A model generated the notes under the pieces. It was not told where the DNA came from. It worked only from the letters and a program-made list of their open reading frames with translations, and did not search any database. The position numbers and the translations under genes are program-made. From assembly GCA_018902755.1 (NCBI GenBank), contig JAHIQI010000024.1, positions 14,524 through 78,523 of the forward strand: a stretch of 64,000 nt of DNA. Reading direction: 5' to 3'. This stretch comes from Pseudomonadota bacterium. GTDB lineage: Bacteria > Desulfobacterota > Desulfarculia > Desulfarculales > Desulfarculaceae. Shown here one piece after another: positions 8,803 through 17,548 of the stretch (position 1 is its first letter; the number at the start of each line of letters is the position of its first letter).

Positions 8803-9822
8803 ATGAGCGAGCGCCGCGAAAATAAGACCATACTTCAGCTGGAGCGGGTGAGCCGCTTTTACCGCACCAGAGGCAATGTCTTCAGGGGCGGAGGCCGCCT
8901 GGTGGTGGCCCTTAACGAGATAAACCTCTCCCTGCGCGCCGGGGAGATATTCGGCCTGGTGGGCGAGAGCGGCAGCGGCAAGACCACCTGCGGGCGGCTC
9001 ATCGTGCGCCTGGAAGAGGCCGACCAGGGGCGCATCACCCTGAACGGCGAGGACATCACCCACCTCAAGGGCAAGAAGCTCAGGGAATACAGGCGCCAGG
9101 TGCAGATGGTCTTCCAAGACCCCTACCAGTCCCTGAACCCCCAGGTGACCATCGCCGACAGCGTGGCCGAGCCCTTGATCACCAACAAGGTGGGCAGCCC
9201 CCTGGACCATATGGAGCGGGTGCTGAAGGTGCTCAAAACCGCCGGCCTGAGCCCGGCCGAGGACTACGTGTACCGCTTCCCCCACCAACTCAGCGGGGGG
9301 CAGCGCCAGCGGGTGGCCATCGCCCGGGCCATAGTGCTGGAGCCCAGCCTGTTGGTGGCCGACGAGCCCACCAGCATGCTGGACGCCTCCTACTCGGCCC
9401 AGATATTCGAGATACTCCAGGGGGTGCGCGACAAGATGGGGGCCACCATCATGTTCATCACCCACAGCATGGCCTCGGCCCGCTATCTCTGCGACCGCAT
9501 CGGGGTGATCTACCGGGGCCACCTGGTGGAGCAGGGCCCGGCCGAGCAGGTGATAAACGCTCCCCAACACCCCTACACCAAGGCCCTCATAGACGCCACG
9601 CCCAAGTTCGGCCGCGCGGCCGAGGTGCCCACCTACGGCACCCTCCTGGCCGCCGAGCGCCCGGCTAACTCCAGCGCGGGATGCCCCTTTTTCCGGCGCT
9701 GCGCCCTGGCCGAGCGCCTGCTCTGCGCCGGGACCTACCCCCCCTGGCGGCAGGTGGGGCCGGAGCAGGTGGCGCTGTGTCACCTGCTCGAGGACGCCGC
9801 CCCCGCCGTAAGCACCGGGTAA
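8803..9822 (+). CDS. ABC transporter ATPase, DppF/OppF type
   Basis: Second ATPase of the importer, 339 residues. Walker A GESGSGKTT, Q-loop MVFQDPYQSLNPQ, signature LSGGQRQR, Walker B LLVADEPTSMLD and FITHSMA are all intact. The C-terminal region keeps CPFFRRCALAERLLC, the Cys-containing tail of the family. Last gene of the importer; no strong terminator follows in the 110-nt gap. Confidence 0.93.
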   Translation: MSERRENKTILQLERVSRFYRTRGNVFRGGGRLVVALNEINLSLRAGEIFGLVGESGSGKTTCGRLIVRLEEADQGRITLNGEDITHLKGKKLREYRRQVQMVFQDPYQSLNPQVTIADSVAEPLITNKVGSPLDHMERVLKVLKTAGLSPAEDYVYRFPHQLSGGQRQRVAIARAIVLEPSLLVADEPTSMLDASYSAQIFEILQGVRDKMGATIMFITHSMASARYLCDRIGVIYRGHLVEQGPAEQVINAPQHPYTKALIDATPKFGRAAEVPTYGTLLAAERPANSSAGCPFFRRCALAERLLCAGTYPPWRQVGPEQVALCHLLEDAAPAVSTG

Positions 9823-9932
9823 GGCCCCTTCCGGGGCCCGGGGGAGCCTCGCGGTCCTTGTGTCCTTGGGGGGCGCGTACTAAGATAGACCGCGAATAAG
9901 GCCATGCAGTTAACCCCTCGCCGGATGGGGCG

Positions 9933-12674
9933 ATGAACAGTGTAAAATCTTTCGTGAGCCGGTGGCTAAAGGTGCAGCCCGAGGAGATCGGGGTGTTCCT
10001 TTGGTCCGCGGCCATCTTGTACCTTATCCGCACCTCCAACATTCTTTTCAACAACTTCGCCGAAACCGCCTTTCTCAAGCGTTTCGGCGTCGAGTACCTG
10101 CCCATCGTCTACATCATCAACTCCCTGACCACCTTCCTGATCATGGCGGCCATAACCGGGGTTTTGCGCAAGCTGCCCAGCGGGCGCATGCTGGCCTACA
10201 TGATGGTGTTCTGCGGCCTGTCGGTGGCCGCCCTGCGCCCGGTGGTGAGCATGGGCTTCGACCTGGTCTATCCGGTTCTGTTCGTGCTAAAGGCCCAGTA
10301 CGAGGGGCTGTTGGCCTTGGTGTTCTGGAACCTGGCCAACGACTTTTTCAACACCCGGCAATCCAAGCGCATCTTCCCCTTGATCACCGCCGGCGGCGTG
10401 ATCGGGGCCATCATCGGCAGCTTCATAACCCCGGCCCTGTCCAAGGCCGTCACCTTCGACAACCTGATGCTGGCCTACGCGGTCTCCTGCATGCTGGGAG
10501 CGGCCATGGTCTGGGGCATGAACCGCCAGTACCCGGTGCTCAACATTTCCGAGCGCAAGAGCAAGAAAAAGGCCCCCAAGATTTCCATGATCCAGGAGAT
10601 CAAGCAGATCGGCCCCATGATCAAGGAGTCGACCCTGCTCAAGATACTGGTGCTACTCACCCTGCTGCCCAACATCGCCCTACCGATCATGAACTACCAG
10701 TTCAACTTCGCGGTGAACGAGACCTACGCCACCGAGGGCGGCATGGTGGCCTTCTTCGGCTATTTCCGAGGGGTGCTCAACATCGTGAGCCTGGTCATCT
10801 TGTTGTTCGTGGGCAAGATCTACACCCGCTGGGGCCTGCCGGTGGCCTTGATATTCCACCCGGCCAACTACGCCATAGCCTTTTTGGCCTTTTTGTTCCG
10901 CTTCGACATCGTCACCGCCATGTACGCCCGCCTGTCCACCCGCGTCTTGCTGGTGACCATAAACAACCCCGCCCGCAACATCCTGGTGGGGCTGTTCCCC
11001 GACGAGTTCCGGGCCCTGCTCAGGCCCTTTTTGCGGGGCACCGTGGTCAGGGTGGGCATCCTGGTGGGCTCGGGCATCATCTTCCTGTCCGAGCACCTGG
11101 TGCACCCGCGCTGGCTGTCCATCGTGGGCCTGGTGGTGTCCCTGACCTGGGTGGCCACCAGCATCTGGCTCAAGCGCTCCTACTCCGACATCCTCCTGGG
11201 GCTCATAGGGCGCAACGTCATAGACCTGCGCTCCCTGCAGGACCAGGACGTGGGGGTGATCTTCAAGGACAAGCGGGCCCAGGACCAGCTGGTGGAGGCC
11301 TGCATGGCCTCCCAGGGCAAGGCCTGCCTGTGGTACGCCGAGATGATGAAGGCCCAGCAAGTGCCCGAGATGGAGGAGCATCTGCTCAGGCTCATCCAGA
11401 CCAAGGACGAGAAGACCGCCATCAGCCTGCTGCCCCTGGTGCCCAAGGGAATCGGCCTCAAGGCCCTGGAGGCCTACGCCGCCCTGGCCGACCCGGCCAA
11501 GCCCGAGCTTACCGCCGCCCTGGCCGCCGCCGCCGGGCACCTACCCCTGGAAGAGTCGGCCTCCTTCCTGCGCCGCCTGCTGGAGGAGCAGCCAGACCTG
11601 AGGGTGCAGGCACAGGCGGTGATCGGCCTGTACCACCTGGAGCCCGAGAAATACCATCCCATCATCCAGCGGTGGCTGGAGAGCGGGGACCACGACCAGC
11701 GCCGGGCGGGCGTCATCGCCGCGGGCGGTTCGGGCAACCAGGAGTTCCGCCCCGGCCTGCGCCGCATGTTGGACGAAGACCCCAAGGCCGATTTGGTGCC
11801 GGACATCCTGACCGCCCTGGGACGCCTGGACGATCCGGGCATGGACGAGTTGGTGCTGGCCAGGTTGCACGACGACCCCGCCTCGCTGCCCCTGGAGGTG
11901 CTGACCAATTTCGAGCTGAAGGGCGAGACCGAACTCAAGGCCTTCATCCGTCTGCTGGGCAGGGAAAAACAAGAGATCCGCGACATGGCCCTGGAACGGC
12001 TGTCCGAGGCGGAAAACCTGGACAGCGCGGTGCTCATCGAGGCGCTCAGCCTGCCCAACCGGCGGCTGCGCCGGGGGCTCTACGAGCTGATGGGCCAGCT
12101 CAAGATCGGCGACCGGGAGATCATCGCCTTTGCCCGGAGCAGCCTGGAACTGGCCTACTCCAACATCGTGGAGGCCGTGGCGCTGGAGAAGCTGCCCGAG
12201 GCCCCGGAGCGCGACCTTTTGATCCAGCACCTGATGGAGCACAAGAAGGCCAGGGTGGAGACCATTCTCCGGGTGCTGGCCACCCAGGAGGGGTCGGACC
12301 AGATGCGCCTGGTGATCCGGGGCCTGTCCTCGGCCGACGGCAAGCTGCGCTCCAACGCCATCGAGGCCCTGGAGTCCATGGTGGGCAGCGAGCTGTCCCA
12401 GGCCATGCTGCCCCTGGTGGAAGAGGGCCAGGTGAACGAGACCCTGGCCGCCGGGCGCAAGCTGTTCAAGCTGCCCACTCACTTTGACGGCGAGCAGGGC
12501 CTGATGGAGCACATGCTGGCCAAGAAGAACTGGGTCACCCTGTATTTGACCCTGGTGGTGCTGGGCCAGCAGGAGCAGGGCCTGGGGCCTTACCGCGAGG
12601 CCCTGCAGCGCCTGGCCAAACACCACAACCCCTACGTAAGCGCAGAGGCGGCCCGTTTGGCCGCCAGAGTCTGA
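9933..12674 (+). CDS. MFS-like (Npt1/Npt2 nucleotide-transporter family) protein with HEAT-repeat C-terminus
   Basis: 913 residues in two parts. Residues ~1-430 are a polytopic membrane domain, starting with IGVFLWSAAILYLIRTSNILFNN and about 12 helices, like the ATP/ADP translocase relatives found in free-living Deltaproteobacteria. Residues ~440-913 are soluble alpha-helical repeats with frequent LxxALxxLxDP patterns, read as HEAT repeats. In several relatives a cyclic-nucleotide domain is fused to this arrangement. Here the cNMP-binding protein is a separate gene 22 nt downstream, which supports a joint function. Transport substrate is not known; it may be a sensor rather than a carrier. 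Confidence 0.78.
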   Translation: MNSVKSFVSRWLKVQPEEIGVFLWSAAILYLIRTSNILFNNFAETAFLKRFGVEYLPIVYIINSLTTFLIMAAITGVLRKLPSGRMLAYMMVFCGLSVAALRPVVSMGFDLVYPVLFVLKAQYEGLLALVFWNLANDFFNTRQSKRIFPLITAGGVIGAIIGSFITPALSKAVTFDNLMLAYAVSCMLGAAMVWGMNRQYPVLNISERKSKKKAPKISMIQEIKQIGPMIKESTLLKILVLLTLLPNIALPIMNYQFNFAVNETYATEGGMVAFFGYFRGVLNIVSLVILLFVGKIYTRWGLPVALIFHPANYAIAFLAFLFRFDIVTAMYARLSTRVLLVTINNPARNILVGLFPDEFRALLRPFLRGTVVRVGILVGSGIIFLSEHLVHPRWLSIVGLVVSLTWVATSIWLKRSYSDILLGLIGRNVIDLRSLQDQDVGVIFKDKRAQDQLVEACMASQGKACLWYAEMMKAQQVPEMEEHLLRLIQTKDEKTAISLLPLVPKGIGLKALEAYAALADPAKPELTAALAAAAGHLPLEESASFLRRLLEEQPDLRVQAQAVIGLYHLEPEKYHPIIQRWLESGDHDQRRAGVIAAGGSGNQEFRPGLRRMLDEDPKADLVPDILTALGRLDDPGMDELVLARLHDDPASLPLEVLTNFELKGETELKAFIRLLGREKQEIRDMALERLSEAENLDSAVLIEALSLPNRRLRRGLYELMGQLKIGDREIIAFARSSLELAYSNIVEAVALEKLPEAPERDLLIQHLMEHKKARVETILRVLATQEGSDQMRLVIRGLSSADGKLRSNAIEALESMVGSELSQAMLPLVEEGQVNETLAAGRKLFKLPTHFDGEQGLMEHMLAKKNWVTLYLTLVVLGQQEQGLGPYREALQRLAKHHNPYVSAEAARLAARV

Positions 12675-12696
12675 GCCCCCCGGCAAGGAGCGAGTC

Positions 12697-13224
12697 ATGA
12701 GTCAGGAAACCAGCCTGTCGGAAAAAATCCTGCTGCTTAGGCGCATGGAGATATTCGAGGGCCTGGCCGTGGCCGAGCTGGCCGCGGTGGCCTCGGTGTG
12801 TCAGGACTACGAGGCCAAGCCCGATGAGAACATCATCACCGAAGGCGATGTGGGCGAAAGCATGTACCTGATCGTCAAGGGCAGGGTGGTGGTTTCCCAA
12901 CTGGGCGAGGATGGCTGCTCCATGGAGCTGGCCACCCTGGGCGAGGGCGACTACGTGGGCGAGATGGCCCTGTTTGACGATGCCCCCCGCTCGGCCACGG
13001 TGGCCGCCAACGGCCCGGTGCGCCTATTGGTGCTCTACAAGCGGGAGTTCGACGAGACGGTGCGCGAGTATCCCCAGGTGGCCTTGCAGATGTGCAAGGA
13101 GCTGAGCCGCCGCCTGCGCAAGCTGCACGAGAAGATCCACGCCATCCCGGTGTGCGACCTGCCGTCCTCCTTCACCAACGGTGAGAAAGAAAACGGCTCA
13201 AAGCCCGATTCAGAACCCGGCTAA
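12697..13224 (+). CDS. Cyclic-nucleotide-binding protein without DNA-binding domain
   Basis: 175 residues with one CAP-type cyclic nucleotide-binding domain (~15-140). The phosphate-binding cassette is clear: GDYVGEMALFDDAPRSATVAA-type pattern with the conserved Glu and Arg, so it probably binds cAMP or cGMP. There is no helix-turn-helix after the domain, only a short helix (MCKELSRRLRKLHEKIHAI) and a polar tail, so it is not a Crp-type regulator. AAGGAG precedes the ATG. The 3' end overlaps the convergent amidohydrolase gene by 53 nt. Confidence 0.88.
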   Translation: MSQETSLSEKILLLRRMEIFEGLAVAELAAVASVCQDYEAKPDENIITEGDVGESMYLIVKGRVVVSQLGEDGCSMELATLGEGDYVGEMALFDDAPRSATVAANGPVRLLVLYKREFDETVREYPQVALQMCKELSRRLRKLHEKIHAIPVCDLPSSFTNGEKENGSKPDSEPG

Positions 13225-13960
13225 GCTCCGCCGCTTTTTCCGGATACACCCGGCTGTACTCCAGGTCGGCGTAGAGGTCCTTGTTCAACTCCATCTGCAC
13301 CGCCACCGCGCCCCTGGCCCTTAACCTGGGGCCGTAGCGAGCGATGATGTGCCCTCCGGCGTAGGGGGTGTTGTAGGCCACGCTCAGGCCTTGGTCGCGC
13401 AACGCCTCCCCCAACAAACGAAACACCTCGGGCGGGCAGGTGGGCTCGCCGCGCTCCGGGGCCGCCTCGCCGCCCTCGCCGCCGCGGTTGCTCAGCACCA
13501 CGTCGGCCCGCTTGGCGCCGGGGTCCGGGGCCTCGGCCGGGCCGATGCCGTCCAGGGAGTGGCCGTCCAACAGGACCCGCACGCCGGGGGCGGCCAGGGC
13601 CTCGGCCATCTCGCGGTGCCAGGGCCGCCAGAAGCTCTCCACCCAGCGGCGCTTAAGCGCCTGGTCCGGGCCTTGGCCGGGGGGGAACACCGCCCGCCCG
13701 GCGTAGTCGATGGCCGCCACCACCCCCTTGGGTCCCAGGTCGTCGGGGGCGCGGTTCAGGTCCACCACCAGGCGGGTCTGGGGGGCGGGCAAAACCTTGA
13801 GGGCGGGCAGGGGGCCGAAGACCTCCCGTGAGCCCAGGTCCACCGACTGCTCCACCTCCAGCGGGCTGAGCGCCAAACGGGCCGCCGCCTGGGGGGGAAC
13901 CTGGGCCGAGCAGTGGGGCAGCGAAATTACCAGAGGCAGAACAGAAGCCTCGTTAGGCAT
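13172..13960 (-). CDS. N-formylglutamate amidohydrolase family protein
   Basis: 262 residues of the zinc-dependent FGase family, which cleaves N-formyl-L-glutamate to formate and glutamate in one histidine-degradation route. Evidence is the N-terminal ISLPHCSAQVPP (metal His), LVVDLNRAPDD (substrate Arg), and VLLDGHSLDGIG (second His). No hut genes are nearby. Its ATG overlaps the end of the upstream gshB gene by 8 nt, so it is translationally coupled to it. Relatives found beside glutathione-synthetase or ATP-grasp genes may act on other N-acyl or peptide substrates, so the role in His degradation is doubtful. Confidence 0.82.
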   Translation of the reverse strand: MPNEASVLPLVISLPHCSAQVPPQAAARLALSPLEVEQSVDLGSREVFGPLPALKVLPAPQTRLVVDLNRAPDDLGPKGVVAAIDYAGRAVFPPGQGPDQALKRRWVESFWRPWHREMAEALAAPGVRVLLDGHSLDGIGPAEAPDPGAKRADVVLSNRGGEGGEAAPERGEPTCPPEVFRLLGEALRDQGLSVAYNTPYAGGHIIARYGPRLRARGAVAVQMELNKDLYADLEYSRVYPEKAAELSRVLNRALSRFLSHRW

Positions 13961-14948
13961 GGCCCTTGAGCCTCCGGACCTGCTCCTCCACGAAGTCGGC
14001 CACCATGGATTCTATCTTGATGCCGTCCAGCCGGTTTATGCGCGGGATGCCGCCGGGGCTCACCACGTTTATCTCCACCAGCTTGTCGCCGATGATGTCC
14101 AGGCCCACGAAGTACAGGCCGTCGGCCATGAGCCGGGGCCGTATGGTCTCGCAGATGCGGCGGTCGCTTTCGGTTATCTCGTGCTTGGCCGGAGTGGCCC
14201 CGGCGTGGATGTTGGTGCGGAAGTCGCCCTCGGCCGGTATGCGGCGCATGGCTCCCAGAATCTCGCCGTTTAAAAGCATGACCCGCACGTCGCCGTGCTT
14301 TTTCACCTCGGATAGATACTCCTGCACCATGATGGCTTCGCGCTCGGGGTAGGGCTTGTAGGAGTTCACGTAGTAGTGGATCAGGCTGTTGAGGTTGTCG
14401 CGGTCGTGGCTGCTTACCTTGATGACCCCCTCGCCCCGGGAGCGGCTGAGCGGCTTGACCACCATGGCCCCGCCGAACTCGTCGATAACCTTGCGCACGC
14501 GTTTGGGGTCGCGGCTTACGTGGGTCTCGGGGATGATCTCCGGGAAGTTGAGCAGATACAGCTTGCTGCTGGCCAGCATCTGGCCGGTGGTGCTGTTGAT
14601 GGTGAACACCTCGCCGCGCACGTGGTGCAGGTATTCCAGGGTCTGGTAGTTGAGCGGCGGGTCCTTGCGCAAAAACAGGGCGTCGATGTCGGTGATCTCC
14701 TCGAAGATCAGCTCCTCGCGCTTCAGGCAGGCGATGGCGTCGTTCCAGTAGTCGCGCATGGACTGGTCCGGGGCCACGCTGACGTTGCGCATGCGCGCCA
14801 CCAGGCGCGAGCCGCGCACGTAGACGTCGTGGGGCTCCAGGAAAAACACGGTGTGCCCCCGCTGGTTGCACTCGTACATCAACCAGCTCGTGGTCTCGTT
14901 TTCGGGCTCGATGGACTCCAGGGGGTCCATCATAAAGGCGATAATCAT
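13953..14948 (-). CDS. gshB: Glutathione synthetase-type ATP-grasp ligase
   Basis: 331 residues from the ATG at 14948 (GGGGCGGGG just upstream; an ATG 33 nt earlier is possible). GshB ligates glycine to gamma-glutamylcysteine. Family marks are MIIAFMMDPLESI, the DALFLRKDPP loop (E. coli GshB has FMRKDPP), MVVKPLSRSRGEGV, and the metal site GDKLVEINVVSPGG. The sequence matches GshB over its full length, but no gshA is in the window, so the ligated substrate is inferred. The FGase gene follows with an 8-nt overlap. Confidence 0.87.
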   Translation of the reverse strand: MIIAFMMDPLESIEPENETTSWLMYECNQRGHTVFFLEPHDVYVRGSRLVARMRNVSVAPDQSMRDYWNDAIACLKREELIFEEITDIDALFLRKDPPLNYQTLEYLHHVRGEVFTINSTTGQMLASSKLYLLNFPEIIPETHVSRDPKRVRKVIDEFGGAMVVKPLSRSRGEGVIKVSSHDRDNLNSLIHYYVNSYKPYPEREAIMVQEYLSEVKKHGDVRVMLLNGEILGAMRRIPAEGDFRTNIHAGATPAKHEITESDRRICETIRPRLMADGLYFVGLDIIGDKLVEINVVSPGGIPRINRLDGIKIESMVADFVEEQVRRLKGHA

Positions 14949-14998
14949 ATCCCCGCCCCGCTGATGTAGTAAATGCGCCACCCACCATGGCGCAATAA

Positions 14999-15022
14999 AG
15001 CCGGCCGTGAAAGAAGCCGGCT
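14999..15022 (-). terminator. Hairpin between cyclase and gshB
   Basis: On the minus strand a 7-bp GC stem (14999-15005 with 15016-15022, 10-nt loop) is followed by CTTTATTG. It could end the cyclase transcript before gshB. The T-run is short, so this is tentative. Confidence 0.4.
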
Positions 15023-15110
15023 CCCACGGAGCGAAAGCAGCGCCTTCACCCCTGCTCGGCTTTTTACTTTAGCACAAAGGCCCGTAGTGTGACAGGCGTG
15101 GCGGCCCGGT

Positions 15111-16658
15111 TCAAGGCACCGCGAACACCTCCACCGGCTGACTGCGCCCCTTCACCGTGGTGGCGCGCAGGCGATCGAGGGCCACCCCCTCCCCCAGGGC
15201 GGCGGCGGTGGACCCGCTCATCAGGATGTCGCGGCCCATGGCCTTGGTCAGCTCTTGCAGGCGGGCGGCCAGGTTCACCGTGTCGCCTACCAGGGCGTAG
15301 GTAAGCCTGCCGCCGCCGCCGATGTTGGCCGCCAGGGCCGGTCCGCTGTGGATGCCGATGCCGTGGCGCAGGGGATGGTGCCCGGTGGCGATGAGCCGGG
15401 CGTTGTAGGCGGCCAGACGCCGCCGCATGGCCAGGGCCGCCTCCAGGGCGTGGCGGGGATGGTCGGCCAGGGCCAGGGGCGCGCCGAACACCGCCTCGAT
15501 CTCGTCGCCGATGTATTGCAGCACCAGGCCGCCGTGCTCCTCCACCGCGGTGGCCATGTGCTGAAAATAGCCGTTGATCACCATGACCACCTCCTTGGGG
15601 GGAGTGGTCTCGGCCAGGGTGGTGAAATCACGCAGATCGGCGAAGATCATGGTGACCTGTTTGATCTCGCCGTCCAGGGGGATGCGCCCGGCCAGTATCT
15701 CGTCGCGCACCTGCTGGCTGACGTACAGGCCGAAGGCGTCCTTGATGCGCTCGCGCTCGGCCAGGCCCTCGGTCATCTGGTTGATCATGTCCGCGGTGTA
15801 GCCTATCTCGTCGTTGGCCATCACCTGCACCCGGTTGCCGAAGTCGCCGCCGCGCACCTTGCTCAGCACCCGCACTATTTCCCTGAGCGGCCGCACCATG
15901 TTCACGGTGACCAGGGCGGCCAAGCCCACCGCGTTGACCATGAACATCACGCAAAGCACCACCACCGCGGTCTGCAAATCGCCCAGCACCTCGGCCGCCG
16001 GAAGGCTGCCCACCTCCACCAGGCGGGCCGACCCCTTGATAGTGAAGATGATGGCCAGGAAGGGGACCATGCAGGCCCCCAGCAAGAGCCCGGCCATACG
16101 CACGCCGATGCGCATGCGCCAGGCCCCCCGCACCCGCGAGAGGCCCCCGTTGGGGAAGAACACCGGGGCCAGCTTGTGCTGCAGCATATGCTCCAGCAGG
16201 AAGAAGGCGGTGGTCACGGTGATGGCCCCCACGAACAGCGAGCGCAGGGCCATGACCCCTCCGAGGTGCGTCGCCACGGGCAATTGGAACAGGACCAGGG
16301 GAAAGACCAGGGCGGCCAGGCCCCACAGGAAAAGGTTGAGGCACACGGCCACCCAGGGCTCGTTGAGCAGGCGGCGGCTGGCCAGCTTGGTGAGCGCCGG
16401 GCTGGACTTGCGGCCCCCGGCCAGGTCGGCCAGGTGTCGGCGTATGGGCCGCTCCCAGGTGAGCAATACGCCGAATCCCACCGTGAAGGCGAAAAGGTCG
16501 TAGATGATGATCAGCCACATGATTTCCGGGGTGCGGGGCAGACGGATCATGTAGGCCCAACGGTCCAGTGCCGCCATTAGGGCCACCCCCATAATGTTGG
16601 CCATCAAGTTGCCGAAAAGCATGAGGTTGGCGAGAAAAAAGCGCCTAGCGCGGGTCAA
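15111..16658 (-). CDS. Membrane class III adenylate/guanylate cyclase with HAMP domain
   Basis: 515 residues from a TTG start at 16658, chosen because a perfect GGGAGG lies 5 nt upstream; longer starts would run into the metallo-hydrolase gene. About six transmembrane segments are followed by a HAMP linker (MVRPLREIVRVLSKVRGG) and a C-terminal cyclase domain. The two metal-binding aspartates are in IFADLRDFT and YIGDEIEAVFG, and the domain ends with VGDTVNLAARLQ and KGRSQPVEVFAV. Makes cAMP or cGMP at the membrane; which one is not certain, since the substrate-selecting Lys/Asp positions were not aligned. Neighbours include a cNMP-binding protein and a metallo-hydrolase. Confidence 0.9.
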   Translation of the reverse strand: MTRARRFFLANLMLFGNLMANIMGVALMAALDRWAYMIRLPRTPEIMWLIIIYDLFAFTVGFGVLLTWERPIRRHLADLAGGRKSSPALTKLASRRLLNEPWVAVCLNLFLWGLAALVFPLVLFQLPVATHLGGVMALRSLFVGAITVTTAFFLLEHMLQHKLAPVFFPNGGLSRVRGAWRMRIGVRMAGLLLGACMVPFLAIIFTIKGSARLVEVGSLPAAEVLGDLQTAVVVLCVMFMVNAVGLAALVTVNMVRPLREIVRVLSKVRGGDFGNRVQVMANDEIGYTADMINQMTEGLAERERIKDAFGLYVSQQVRDEILAGRIPLDGEIKQVTMIFADLRDFTTLAETTPPKEVVMVINGYFQHMATAVEEHGGLVLQYIGDEIEAVFGAPLALADHPRHALEAALAMRRRLAAYNARLIATGHHPLRHGIGIHSGPALAANIGGGGRLTYALVGDTVNLAARLQELTKAMGRDILMSGSTAAALGEGVALDRLRATTVKGRSQPVEVFAVP

Positions 16659-16678
16659 CCGGTCCTCCCGGATGGAGT

Positions 16679-17491
16679 TTATATCTCCAAGGCCATGCCC
16701 TCGGCGGCGGCGTCCACCGCCATGCCGCCGGCATGCTCCCGAGCCGCTTCCACCACGCTTTGCACTTGGTCGTCGCTGCGGTCCGGGTCGTGATGGGTCA
16801 GTAGCAGGCGGCCCGCCCCCGCCGCCCGGGCCAGGGCCACGGCGGAGGGCCAATCGGAGTGCCCCCGGCCATGGTAGGGGCCCATTTCGCTGGGCAGGTA
16901 TTGGCAGTCGTGGATGAGCACCTTGGCTCCCCGGCAGAAATCCACCAGGCGGGGCGGGGGGCCTTGGGGAGGCAGTTCGTTGTCGGTGATGAACACCAGG
17001 GCGCCCTCGGGGCCGTCGAAACGGTAGCCGATGCTGCCCTGGGGATGGCTCAGCGGGGTGGTGCGCACCTGGTAGCCGCCCAGGGTAAAGCGGGGCGGGT
17101 CCAGGCCGGGGCCGGGCACGATGTCGGCGGGGAGCTGGTCAAAGGGCACCGGGAAACCGCCCACCGGACGCCCGGAATAGAACAGGCGCTTCAGCCCGTG
17201 CAGGGCGTTGGGCCAGCCGCCCACCGAGATGGTCATGGCCGGGTCGAAGATGGGGGCGAAAAAGGGAAAACCCATGAGGTGGTCGGGGTGCAGGTGGGTG
17301 ATGAGCAGAGTGACTTGCTTGCACTTGCCCAGCAGGGCCTGGCCCAGAGGCCGGATGCCGCTGCCCGCGTCGATAATTACCTGCTGCCCGCCCAGTTCAA
17401 GCTGTAGGCAGGTGCTGTTGCCCCCAAAACGCAGGGTGTTAGGACCCGGCGCGGGGATGGAGCCCCTGGTTCCCCAGAATCTCAGGCGCAC
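16679..17491 (-). CDS. MBL-fold metallo-hydrolase, cyclic-phosphodiesterase-like
   Basis: 270 residues. The start MRLRFWGTRGSIPAPG is the hallmark of the RNase Z/PhnP-like branch of beta-lactamase-fold hydrolases. Metal ligands are visible in THLHPDHLMGF, with further His in SHPQGS and THHDPDRSDD. GTG start at 17491 with GGGAGG 9 nt upstream. The cyclase gene lies 20 nt downstream, so the pair probably forms an operon; this branch includes phosphodiesterases. Inference: it may hydrolyse the cyclase product. Other phosphodiester substrates are possible. Confidence 0.83.
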   Translation of the reverse strand: MRLRFWGTRGSIPAPGPNTLRFGGNSTCLQLELGGQQVIIDAGSGIRPLGQALLGKCKQVTLLITHLHPDHLMGFPFFAPIFDPAMTISVGGWPNALHGLKRLFYSGRPVGGFPVPFDQLPADIVPGPGLDPPRFTLGGYQVRTTPLSHPQGSIGYRFDGPEGALVFITDNELPPQGPPPRLVDFCRGAKVLIHDCQYLPSEMGPYHGRGHSDWPSAVALARAAGAGRLLLTHHDPDRSDDQVQSVVEAAREHAGGMAVDAAAEGMALEI

Positions 17492-17548
17492 TTGAATATG
17501 CCTCCCGTTGGTCCCGGCGTTGGTGCAACTCGCCCTAGAGAAAAGAGC

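Noticed and set aside
9962..12487. 841-codon open frame overlapping the HEAT protein in another frame
   Set aside because: Pro/Gly/Arg/His-rich and without domain; the other frame has clear membrane helices.
16659..16853. Longer start for the cyclase
   Set aside because: Would overlap the metallo-hydrolase and add a Gly/Pro/Arg-rich leader; the TTG at 16658 has a perfect ribosome site.
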